64,000 nt of DNA from assembly GCA_029721435.1 (NCBI GenBank), contig CM056573.1:151549947-151613946 (forward strand), written 5' to 3'. Origin of the DNA: Gymnothorax reevesii (taxonomy: Eukaryota; Chordata; Actinopteri; Anguilliformes; Muraenidae). Position 1 is the stretch's first letter; each line of letters starts with the position of its first letter. Both the position numbers and the translations under genes were made by a program. Below are positions 10,375 through 21,599 of this stretch, in pieces. The notes under the pieces are model-generated. The model was given only the letters and a program-made list of their open reading frames with translations, was not told where the DNA came from and did not search any database.

Positions 10375-11030
10375 TCAATCCATTTGAAATCACCAGAGCT
10401 CCACTGATGGTGGTGTCAAATTTGCTTGATTTTGATATATTTTGCAGCCTGTCGTGAAATGCAAGTAAAATGCAATTGGTTTCAGGTCAAAAGGGGGCAT
10501 GTCTGCATGAACCCTCTGTGTGCCATTTGTAGTCATCTTTAGATGGCTAGCAATCAAAAACTAAGATAGATAGCTGCCTCATTTTTTCAGAACTTGTTTA
10601 TCCTGTCTTTAAGAAAAATGTATAATTGAGCAGATTAACACCCTGGTGGCCATGCAATAACTGACCAAAAACCAGAAATCTGCCGAAATCTGCCGAACTG
10701 AAATAGGCCAAAGTCATGCTGCATTTTAACCAACATGCCTCATGATTTGCCAAATGAAATTTGGCAGTGTGATAGCACCCACATAGGGCTTCCTAGGGAA
10801 GCCTAGAGTTGCTCCATATCTTCATTGGGAGTGGTCCAGTATCAACCCCTTTCCATTCAATTTCGCCGGACGCGCCCATTTGGTGCCCTCTTTTGAGCAT
10901 GTGGGCGCACTTTGGTATTTGATTATAGTCTTAAATAAAAGGACTTGATAAGTACTTCAAATCAAACCCAATGCCAACATCTAACTAGGTGGCCTGATGG
11001 GAAAACAAGGGCCCTCTTTATGGGTAATTT
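10375..11030 (+). repeat. Left inverted arm of the 10-13 kb element
   Basis: Reverse-complementary to 11980-12500 with point differences and small indels. It ends directly against the coding relic, as if the 5' part of the gene had been deleted up to the arm. Confidence 0.7.
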
Positions 11031-11768
11031 CCGCCCAGTATAAGAACTTTAGGAACTTTAGTAACCTTCTCCATCACAAGGACGACTTCAACGGGGAAGC
11101 CGAATGGCATTTTTTTGCCACCTCCCATGGAAAGAGTCCTTGTGATGGAATAGGTGGTACCATCAAGCGGGAGGCAGCTAGGCATAGTTTGAGAGCTATC
11201 ACCTTTGGTGTCCTCACTCCCCTTGACTTATTTGAATGGGCTCATTCAAAGATCAAGGGTATTGAAACAATATTTGTTCCAGGTGAGGATGTGCAGAAGC
11301 ATTCTAAGTTGGTGCAGAAGCGAAGAGTCTAAGACAATCCCAGGCACCATGGATAACCACAGCTTCTTCATTACAAAGAATGGAACCATTCTAGTTGAAC
11401 GTGTGTCGGGTGAAGAGGTTCTTGGCTTTGAGTGTGGCACCCCTGTGCCTGAGCCCAGTCAACTGGCTGACTGCATCCCAGGTTACTATGTGGCCTGTCT
11501 GTATGATGGCCAGTGGTGGCTGGCGAACATCTTAGATGTGTCGTATGAAACCCAAGATGTTTAAGTCTCTTTTATGCACCCAAATGGCCCAGCCTCCAAC
11601 TTTCATTGGCCTGCTAGGCAAGATGTTTGCTGGGTACCTCTTCATCATATTTTATTAGGAATTGATGCCCCTATGACAACTGGCATTGGTAGGAGTTACA
11701 CCATTCAACTGGGCCAAAGAGAATATATCGAAGAGTGGTTCAGGGGGCTTGCACTGGCTTTCAACTAA
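11024..11768 (+). pseudogene. C-terminal half of a transposase-like protein of unknown class
   Basis: Three consecutive fragments in shifted frames (to 11332, to 11564, then 11574-11768) read as one protein tail. First comes AQYKNFRNFSNLLHHKDDF, then EWHFFATSHGKSPCDGIGG followed by TIKREAARHSL. Next is a DLFEWAHSKIKGIETIFVPG stretch, and then a Tudor-like segment, GYYVACLYDGQWWLANILDV, followed by HPNGPASNFHWPARQDVCWV and PLHHIL. The SHGKxPCDGxGG motif recurs in many uncharacterised proteins of fish and invertebrates that look transposon-derived; I cannot name the superfamily. The N-terminal part is absent, and two frameshifts and a stop break the rest. Confidence 0.6.
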
Positions 11769-11979
11769 GGCCAAAGCTATTTTCATCAGGTTGGTGTACA
11801 GAATTTGAGCAGTTTTGAAGCTTACCAAAGCTGCTTCATCATAAAACATCACTTAAAGTGATAATAAATGACATTTGGTAACTTCTGAGAGTTTTCCATT
11901 GATATACCAAAGAATATCCTATACCTTCTGTACATTTACATACATTGTGATGTACATTTTGACAAGGTCTGGTAAGTGA

Positions 11980-12500
11980 AAATTACCCATAACGAGGGCC
12001 CTTGTTTTCCCATCAGGCCACCTAGTTAGAGGTTGGCATTGGGTTTAAGTACTCACCAAGTCCTTTCATTTAAGACTAAGAAATCAAATACCAAAGTATG
12101 CCCACATGCTCAAAAGAAGGCGCAAAATAGGCGTGTCTGCCAAAATTGACCAGAAAGGGGTTAATTATTGCATGGTCACCAGGGGGTTAATCTTCACAAT
12201 TATACATTTTTCATAAACTTTAAGACAGAATAAACAAATTCTGAAAAAAATGAAGCAGCTATCTATCTTAGTTTTTGATTGCTAGCCATCTAAAGATGGC
12301 TACAAATGGCACACCGAGGGTTAACGCGGACACGCCCCCGTTTTCAAGCGCCTCTGAAATCAAAACGGATTAAGATTTTGACCTGAAACCAATTGCATTT
12401 TACTTCTATCACCACAGGCTACAAAATGTATCAAAATCAAGCAAATATGACACCATCACCAGGGGAACTATGGTGATTTCGGTTGATTTGATATGGATAG
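11980..12500 (-). repeat. Right inverted arm of the 10-13 kb element
   Basis: Pairs with the left arm; the innermost match is 'acccataacgagggccctt' against 'aagggccctctttatgggt'. The arms are shorter on this side because of small deletions. Confidence 0.7.
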
Positions 12501-12961
12501 ACCCCAACTCAAGGTCAAAATTCAGCAAAAAAAATCTGACACATGTTGCTTTTCACTGCAAATCAACCAGGTACCAGATTACACAAAAATATCCGCAAAA
12601 ATTGCGGCAAAATGGCTAAAAAGAGAATTTACAATATGGTTACTATGGCAACCATTTTGAATAATTGCAACTTAACAAAAACTTGAGTGTTTAGTATTGA
12701 TATGGTTGTCATCCCTAGAAAGCTTCAGCTTCATAACGGCAGAATTTTTTAAGATAATATCACGACTAATTGACTGTGTGCATGCCCAGTGCAAAGGTTA
12801 AATAAAGGTCAAAAATCTAAATAAAGCAAAAACTGACAAATATATCTCTAACCCAACTAGTAGCTATACACACACCAAATTTTGCTTCAGTAGCTGCACA
12901 ATTAAGACCCACGATGGACTAACAGACCATAAGCCCACTTGCCCTTCAGGCAGGTGAGTTA

Positions 12962-13537
12962 AAAAGGCGGTGTTTGAATCAGTCCATATCAGAAAAATTC
13001 TGCAGTCCAATGGCCTCAAACTCACGTTTATTTTTCACATTCATTCATGGAGATTTATTTATTTACCCTGCTATCAACAAACTGGGCGATACAAAGGCAC
13101 AAACAGTGAAATCAGCTGTAAGAGTTGAAGCCCCTATGATCAATGATTTGTCTCATTACTTTAGTGCACTAATAGTAATGGGTCAAGTGCAGCGTGAATT
13201 TATTTTGCATTGAAAGTAGAGATAATTTCATATTGACTATGTGGCATACTCTGAGTTAAGAACCACTTGCTCCACTCCTAGAGCAAAAATTTTTTTTTTT
13301 TTAATTTTCAAAAAAAAAAAGTTATAATGATCTGATAAGAAAGTATGCACTGCTTACCCAGCCTTCTACTTAATGATGCCAAGAGATGTTGGTCATAATT
13401 ATTGTATATCCGAGAATTTTCATTTTAAATTCAGCTCAAATTTGATCATGATAAACATCATTCATATACCACAATAATGTATCACATTGACAATATATTT
13501 TATAATTTAAAAATCTTTCTGACAGACGCCCACTCAC
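12962..13537. other. Intron sequence, nothing recognised
   Basis: Lies immediately 3' of the large exon in the sense of gene 1. It contains a T12/A11 stretch at about 13290-13320. No exon was seen. Confidence 0.35.
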
Positions 13538-16500
13538 CAAACTATTGTAATTCTGTAGATCATTTTGGCATTGCTCCGTCTCTACCCCATCCCTCTGTCT
13601 TCCAGCAAAGAACCTCTCAAATAGAATAGATGGAGATCGGGAATCTCCTGGCCGTGCAACTTGATCTTCTGTACCTGCCACTTCCATCTCTTCCTCAGTT
13701 TTCAAAACCTCCACGCTTGTTGTGACAGACTCCAGCTCAAAAACAATCTGCTCATCAGCAGACTCTTCCAAGGATGCTGGAAGACAGGAATCAGAAATGC
13801 CCGTGCCGAGGAGGAGCTCTTCCTCCTGACACTTGGGTCCAATTTCAGGAGGCTGAAGATGGACTTTAAAGGGAGTGCACCTGGAATTGTGGAAAAGCTC
13901 AGCACCTTCCTCATCTTTGATCGAGGAATTACTGGAGAGTGACTGCAACTGAATGATTACCTGGCAACCTTCTGTCTGTGCCTCAGATTCATTTGTTGCG
14001 TCTAACCCAACACTTTCCCCACTTCTCTGGTCACCAGTCCTCCTGCTATTCCTCTCAACACTCACCCTCTCCAGATTCTCTCTCCCTCCTTCCCTCCACT
14101 CCACTTCTACCTCCTCTTCTTCTTGCTTGATTTCAGTGCAATCTGCGGAAGAGTTAACTTGTGTATCTGAGGGCAGTGCTGCTATACGTACACTAGCATT
14201 TAACTCACAACTGTCTTGAAGCATATGGGAGTCTTCATATTTTTGCTGACATAACTGGGTTTTTTCAATTTCCAAACAGCAAGCAACTGAATGGGAGACT
14301 TTTTGAATGCTTTCCAATCCATGAGCACCATCCTGGGACAAGGCGCTGTCCACCATACTTTGGTTTCCAACAGTGACTATGTCCACCTCAAAAAGCAGCT
14401 CCTCCTTAATGTCATCTCCTGTGACATTTTTGGGTTTTTGAACGGAGGTAGTAGGATACAGACCAGAGACCTCTTCCTCATCCTTGTTTTCTTCTTCAAA
14501 TTTTCCTCCCATAATCAGTCTTTCTTCTTTCCATTCCTCCAGTAGCTGGACATTTTGCAGTTGCCTTGTAGATGTGGGATCAGGTGACTGATCGCAGTTT
14601 TGACTTGTAACTTGGAAACTTGATGAAATCACACATGCTGAAGCTTGGGTCTTGGACGCAGTATCCAATGGTGCACAATTGTCCGTAATCATCACTCCAC
14701 GATGCGCTCCATCGTGGCTGCGGTCTTTTGTACAATCCTTGGAGAGTTTCAAATTGCAATTTACCCTCTCGTTTTTTTGCAGAGATTTCGTGGTGTTCGA
14801 ATGCTCAATTTCTCTTGCACACAAGTCTGAGGTGGTGCAAGCTGCAGATTCCATGGTGTTCTCCCCATTCAATGTTCCTCTACCTTCTTTACAGTCACCT
14901 TCCATACCAGAAGTGGCAAGGGCCAGGGAGGGGGAAGCATTCAGGGCTGGGAAAGAGACACGCTCAATTCTATCACCTAATCCAATTTCCCCCATGTCCA
15001 TCTCCATATCCCAATCCGTTGTTGCTTGCATCCCAAAATTATCTGAGTGGATCGTATTCCCCAGCACACTTAACTTTGGTGGCTGGATTAGACCTGCCGT
15101 TAGTTCCCCACCAAAACCAGGTAATCCAACTTCTACTTCACCATTCAGCAAGGCACTCTTTCCTGAGTCAGATACAGTAGGGGTTTTGTCAGTTCGAAGT
15201 TCACTCAAACAGGATGACTCCTTTACTTGTTTTAGCTTATCTTTGGTCAAACATTTTAAGTTCAATCCAAGAGAGATATCGCCTTCTGCCCCGAGGATAT
15301 CCCCACAAACACTGCTGTCTGAATTGCATTTACCAGGCATGTTTCTCAAAGTGTGCACTGCTGCGTGGTGCTCCTCTAAGGGTAAAGCCTCAGAGAATGT
15401 CTCACCACAATCTGCACAAGCAAATGCCAGGCGAGCATGAGGGGAACCAAGCGTTGTTTCAGCAGTCACTGTTAGAGAGGCTTTACGCTTCCGGTTAGCC
15501 TTAGGCTTTACCTGAATGGGGGATGAAAGAAGTGGAGGAGCTAGTATTTCTGTCTTTTTCAGTTTACTTTTTACTTGGGGTCTTGGCTGTTTTTTGCCTG
15601 TCTTTCTCTTGTGTTGTTGACTTTTTTTGTTTAGTTTTTGTTTTTTTTTCACCAGTGGCGTCCGAGATTCTCCCAAGGGATTAGGACCTTGAGTTGGACA
15701 TGGCAGCAGTTGCTGCGGCTGTTCCTGGGTCTTATTGGGATCCAATTTATGGACCTTTAATTGGGGCTGTTTGCGTCCTTTGAGTAATAGCAGTGATTGT
15801 TGCTTTATTTTTTCATTATCTTCTACAACTTGATTACCGTTATTGATATTGTGATCTTGAACTTTCTCTTGCTTTCTCTTTTGCTTCTTTTGAGGAGGCA
15901 TACCTTCTTCCATTTTAGATCTCTGCCCCATTTTGGCCATTTGCCGTTTCTTTGTTTTTGTTTCCAATGACACCTTCTCCTTTTTTTCGAGCTGACTTTG
16001 ACCAACCACACATTTTGGTGACTTCTTTTTTTTAAGTGGTACATGTCCCACCTTTTCTTTCGCTTGCATTATTTGTTGAACTTGCTGATGTACAATCTTA
16101 CCTTTCGGTAAAACTAGCGCTTTGAATTTTTTTTCCCTCACTGCTTTTTGCGGGAACTGAACCTTCTGCGCCAACTGTGGTGTAACTTGCATCTTTTCAT
16201 GTTTGTGGTCCTGGTCATCTTTAGGATGAATTTTGTGTGTCTGCAGTGGTTTCCGCTTTTTGGATTGTTTCACTTTGTCAGAAGGAGTGACCTGCACAAC
16301 CAGGCACTCTTCTTTTGAGTGTTGGCCTTTTGAGCGTCTGGCTTTTGATTGAGTCTCACAGTGTTGCCCCAGATCTTTGCACTTTTGAAGATATTCTGTG
16401 CATTCTCTCTCACGCTTTAATGTTTGGGAATGTGTTGTTGATTTCCTGGCAGATGTTTTGTTCTTCAGTTTTGATTGCTGACCTTCTTTCACAAGATGTG

Positions 16501-17862
16501 GAAGAATAGGTTTGGATAAAGGACATCCATGTGACTTTTCCATCCGTTTACTTTTTGGCTGCTTAGATAAACATTGCAACCTTGGGGTTTGTGGCTCGAT
16601 TTCTTGGCGTGGGGATGCGCTCTCCGCTGACCCCTCTGGCTGAAGAAATGACAAGCACAGTGTTGGTGAAAGTTGCTGCTTTTGTACTGAGGTTTGTTCC
16701 CTTTCCCCAGGAATGATTCCTGATGACTGCAAAGTATTTTCATGTTCGTGAACAATTTCCCTGCTTTTTTCTGTGTCAATATTTTGCAGGCCTCCGACTG
16801 TGCTCTCATTCTTGGTTTGCGTTTGCACTTGTTCACATGTCTCCAACTGTTTCTCTGTCTGCTCAGACTCAGAGGTTTTCACAGACTCCAAATTTAACTC
16901 TGTGGTCTTCAGTTGAGTCTCTATTCTCACTGGGGTCAAATCTAATTCCGTGGATTCCATTTGAATTGGTGTCATATCCAATTCTGCTGAATCCACCTGA
17001 ACTTCTGTCAACTGTAATTCCACCTGCACCTCTGTTAGTTCCAATTCGGCCGTTTCAACTGATGAATTTGTCTGCCCGACTTCCACAGTCTCTACTTGCA
17101 GTTGTGGTTGTGTCAAATGTTCAAGCTGAATCATCTCTACACATTCTTGAGTCTGCTCAACAACCACCGTTTCCATCTGTGCTTGGGTCAGGTCTAGTTC
17201 TAGTGTTTCTACCTGCAACTGAGTCTGTTCTACTTCAATTGCCTTACTCTGTCCCAGAGCATGTTCTGGTTCAAACATCTCCATTTGTGTTTTTAGTTTC
17301 TCTAGTGCTTCAATGTGGCAAGGATTCTGTTCAAGAACAATTGCTTCAGGTAGCCTCTGATCCAGACACAGTGTTTCAGACTGACCCTGTGTCAGCTCTA
17401 CACCCACTGATTCAGGTTCCTTCTGTTCCAGACACAATCTTTCAGATTGGCCATGGGTCAACACCATTAGCTCCGTTGGACTCATCTTCTCTGCACTTTC
17501 CTTTGTTTCCCTCTGGACTTGTACATGTTCCTGGTTTATTATATGCTCCTTGTCCTTTACCTGATCATGACCCAACATGGAAATCAATGTTTGGGTACCA
17601 TCATGTCCAAGCATTTGTATCTGCTGTAATGGCTGACCTTGTGTAATTGTCTGCAAATTTTGCAAGGCCTGATATGGCAGACAAATTTCAGTGTGGGCTA
17701 CTGCAGGCTGACCTTCATTGTTACGGTCCACCTTTGAAGCAGTATTTTTCTGTGCAGTATCTCGACTCTCAGAATGTTTGAGTTTCATGTGCTGTAGCCT
17801 GGTCTTTGCCGTTTTGAAGATTCCATTGCAAAGGGAGCATGAAAAGGTAATGGCAGGTTTAC
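13538..17862 (-). CDS. Giant exon 3 of zinc-finger gene 1 (two C2H2 fingers, low-complexity repeats)
   Basis: A 4,325-bp exon, open throughout. The acceptor TAATTACAG|GTAAACC enters in phase 1, and the donor AGTTTG|GTGAGT leaves in phase 0. Starting translation at the internal ATG (17788) would cut a finger in half: the first finger, FSCSLCNGIFKTAKTRLQHM ending KLKH, straddles it. That is why I treat this as an internal exon. Downstream, counting from 17788: a Q/E-rich region (residues about 30-310) with degenerate 'ELxLTxVQVExx' repeats; a Lys/Gln-rich basic region (about 380-780); a second finger FACADCGETFSEALPLEEHH (about 790-812); then a long acidic region with KQEEEEVEVEW and EEQIVFELE-like units. 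Probably a nuclear DNA-binding regulator; target and partners are unknown. An exon this long, disordered and still open implies real selection. Confidence 0.82.
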
Positions 17863-20050
17863 CTGTAATTACAATTTAAGCAGACAATCAACATTAAATA
17901 TAAGATGCAATAATGAGCACAACATTAATAAACAAAGTGAATGAAACATAGTTTAAGCAGTGTATTCAGCAGTAATATGGATTCTCTGCAATTCCACTGT
18001 AAACTGACATGTATGAGGCACTGCCACAGCCCATAAAGACTATCAATTAACTATAGGTTTTTAAACAATATCAGGGGAAGGCAACATTTACCATTTTACC
18101 TTGCAATGCAGAACGACAAATAAAATCAGATACGTTCTAATTTGGGGACAGCTGACCGCAAACATAATTTTACAATAAGACCATTAATTCATGGTTTTTC
18201 TGGAAAGCTAAATATGCTGTATTTATTGTGCGTAACAACCGGCACTGGTACCGGGCCGTAGGGCGTTTAACCCCTTTGTGCAGAAGCCAATTTTGGCTAT
18301 TTATGGGTTACCCACTTTAATGCTGTATAATTCAAGATTTAAGCTTCACAAAGAGGAAAAATGTGGCTCAATTCAGGAAAGACACTTACAGCATTTAGAA
18401 TTACATTGTATTTCAGTTTATTTTCATGATTTTGGTAGAGAAAATGAGCAGCAAACATAAAAAATCTTCATGAGAATTCACCATTGAAATTGCAAAAAAA
18501 ATAATTCTGACGATTGAAAAACTGCTGGGGCTTAAAACTATACATTTCTGGTATCATAAACTCCTTGAGCACAAGTAGAATTCATCTTCAACATTACATT
18601 CTAGATTACCTACATGCTATTAGCCAAATTATACAGCTACCCAAGTGTCTCCCCAAAGTCTCAAAATGATTTGCTGTCAAATCATTAAAAAAATCATGTA
18701 TTTAACACAATTAAAGCTTTAAGGCATGAAATTTAATATGAACGAATGATTTTCTGGTTGAGTTTAGTATGAATTTATCAATATCAGTGCAGTTGAATAT
18801 CAGTGGTCACAAGTAACCTCTCCAAATATGAAACATGCCTTTTCTCCATAATAAAGTTTAGAGTTTTGGCCATTTTTCTTCAAAGCCAACACAAACACGC
18901 ATTAAATAAACTGCTAATTAAACGGTCAGAACATTCACCCTGTAATGAAAGCTACCAGTCCCCTCTTCAAAGCTCACGAACCCATTTCAACACTTATAAG
19001 GAGCAAGTACACCTCACTAACTCAGTAATATCTGAATTCTGAAATATACCTCATTTTAACTGAACAGACACTCCAGTTTCAGGGAATATCAAATCCATTG
19101 CCTCTCCCGATTCAAAAGAAACGTGCAATGAACGTACCGGGGGTCCACACCAAAATGCACGGGCAGTTCGCGTTTTAAACAGGAAAAAAACCTCGACATT
19201 CGACTTTGTTGAGTACATATACATTCCGAAACAGAAAAAAAAAAACAAACAAAAATAGCAGCCTGACCTTTTTCGTGAATCCCTCTTCCAGAGACATTGA
19301 CTGTATAACATAGAGACCGATGTATCCAGTAGCAGGAACTCTCCGGTCCTGTTTCATTCGAAATAATTCCAATAGAGCATATCGTTCTCATTTAAATCCT
19401 GTGATGTAACTGAACACTTCAAGGCCAGTTTTGCGAACCGATTTTCTATAAATCCCGTCTATTTTAGCCGCGTAATGTGCATAACGTAGACAGGATACAA
19501 CCGAGCCTGCTGATACGCATTGGTTTGTATGCTCTGTGTTTGTCCAATCAATGTGTTTCACTTACTCTAAAATGTTTAAACACTCGGGAATTGGATAAGA
19601 AACGAGCCAATCAATACATTGTTACCAGGGAAACTTCACCAGACCATGAAGTGTAACTCTACAATTACGCAGAAGAGCTTGAGTGTATGGTTGAGTGATT
19701 GGCTATCAACGCCAGTACTCGGGTGGATATAAGGAAGCGCTGGATTTATCAATGAAGGAATCTACGCGTAAATCCACGGTAGGGAACTACAAATTTTTTT
19801 TGTATGGGACAACTGTAATAGGCAATAGAATGTGAGAGAATCAATACCATGTCGATTTTTTTGCCTCAGAAAACTGATTTTTCTGAACTACTAATTGGAA
19901 TACTGTTAGCTCACTGTGGCTAAACTGGTTGCTACAAAGGATAACGATTTTTTCTGTGTCAAAATATCGTTTTTTTAAACTGCTGAATCGACACTATGGG
20001 CAAGGATACTGACCAGTTTGCACATCAGGCTTAGCTGAGGAGTTTAATTC
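17863..20050. other. Intron between exons 2 and 3, with a possible internal promoter
   Basis: No exon was found. At 19500-19735 there are several CCAAT boxes in either orientation (near 19541, 19603 and 19695), followed by 'gatataagg' at 19725. This could be an alternative promoter, but the direction and the first exon are not determined. Confidence 0.35.
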
Positions 20051-20059
20051 ATGCAGCTC

Positions 20060-20240
20060 TCGAAAAACAGGGAGTGGAGTGAACTTCACCGTATTCAGAA
20101 CCACGTTCGAGGTCTGCTTGCTTGTGAACATTCAATAACTGATCCGGGGGTGCCATCTAGTGATCGAGTACAGTAACAGCATGCTTCCAATTTGCAGGTC
20201 TATAGACGCGGGCATCTACATCTGCAGAAAGGGGTTAATA
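20060..20240 (+). repeat. Dispersed repeat, copy A
   Basis: Shares 'attcaataactgatccg', 'gtgccatc' and 'tctacatct' with a terminal 'ggggttaa' in the same order as at 25735-25855. The two copies lie in the same orientation about 5.6 kb apart. Confidence 0.55.
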
Positions 20241-21599
20241 ATCTAAGAGAAAACAATAAAAATCAGTCCTTGGTAAAATGAAGGGAACATGTATAAAGCC
20301 TGTAGTTTAATTGCTGGGGAATAATAATAAAAATTAATTTTAACCACTTATTCCGCACTTCGTCTTGCTTTAGAAGTCCATACAAAGGGAAATCAACTTT
20401 GCGCTGAAGAAAACAATATCTTCTCAGCATGATATGTACCAACCAAGCTCTTTCCTGTCTCCGCTCTAACCCAGCTTTGTTTGAGGGCGTACCAAATTAG
20501 CCGCCAGACGGAAATTATTCTAATGTTTAACACTGTGACAGATGAGTAACACAAGAGAAGGCTGGATGGCAACTGAGCATGTGAGGAGCATGTGATTTTT
20601 TTTTCATAAGAATTACCTATGCATGGACTTGGGCAAGGTAACTTTGCAGAGGTTTTACCAGCACAAAAACCTAGACGACACTAAGAGAGAGGGAAAAAAA
20701 GGTGATATGATGCTTTTTGGTTTAAGAGGGAAAATCCGGGCACGTGTTTGACTCAATGTCAAGGATTTTTCTACAAAGGTTAAGGATATTGTAGAAGTGA
20801 GAAATATAAAAATCTTTTCCCCTCTTTTCAGACCATTGATTCGAAACGATTCTCGAATAAATCCAGTAACTCCATTACTAAAATGCTTCGAGGCAAGTTA
20901 TATGCTTCGAGGCTTCGTTTAAATCCAGAACACAACACTTTCGACTGACGCAGATTTCTGCGGCACAGTAGCTCTGTTTGGGCTGTATCGAATTGATGCA
21001 CATAAAAGCGCAAAAATAATGCATATTTTTGTATCATTGAAAAGAATATGTTGTCTCATATAGAGGTGCATGCGCTTGTGTTCAAATATAGGTGCAACCT
21101 CAATATTAACTAAAAGTAGCATCCAAATATTAAAAATAGCGTTGTAGATTTTTCACAGTTTATATCGTTTTCAAAGTCTGAGAGTCTGATAGAGCTGTAG
21201 CTGCTGCCTGTTGGGAAAATAAAAATAGTAAATCTTGAGTGGATGTATCCTAGTTAAGTTCATAGAGGTATATATCATGTGATACCCATGTGCACAACAT
21301 TTTTTATTTTGAAGTTTGGTCGGCTGCCAACAGCATCTGTGCTTATGGGGACGACATCCTCCAATAGAAATGCACTCCCCCCGAGGCGCAGGGGAGCTCA
21401 GCTACGGATACCTGATTGAAATTGAAATCAATTTAGTTTAATCTTAATTCAAAATTGTCTAGGAAGTGCATGCATGTGAAAATGGTTTTGAGCGGGGAAA
21501 AACGTAGTTTCAATTATAAGCGTGTGCACCTGTACTCGACTATAGGCGCATATTATAAGCGCATAGGCGCATAAATGTTTTCAATAAACATTTTATTAA
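20241..21599. other. Intron sequence, nothing firm
   Basis: AT-rich. Near 21535-21570 a 'gcgcat' motif recurs (tataggcgcatattataagc), and 'gcgcat' appears again just after the LINE near 23390, so the LINE may have landed inside an older repeat. Confidence 0.35.

Larger units (their letters stand above)
10031..12961 (+). mobile_element. Long-armed DNA element with an uncharacterised transposase-like C-terminal half
   Basis: Blocks at about 10375-11030 are repeated inversely at about 11980-12500, for example 'ggtggcctgatgggaaaac' at 10989 against 'gttttcccatcaggccacc' at 12007, and 'gattgctagccatctaaag' against its inverse near 10535-10555. The outermost candidates are 'agctcacctgcct' at 10032 and 'aggcaggtgagtt' at 12948, but the sequence just inside these does not pair, so the outer limits are uncertain. 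A coding relic lies between the arms. Confidence 0.65.

Noticed and set aside
13436..13537. Stop at 13436 as the true end of the zinc-finger gene
   Set aside because: A strong donor at 13538 in phase 0 matches the phase-0 acceptor at 7510; the tail after the donor (VSGRLSERFLNYKIY...) looks like intron read-through. An alternative end by intron retention remains possible.
14652..15440. 262-codon plus-strand frame
   Set aside because: It is the antisense shadow of the large zinc-finger exon; the minus strand has the fingers and splice sites.
16723..17646. 307-codon plus-strand frame
   Set aside because: Antisense shadow of the Gln-rich repeats in the large exon.
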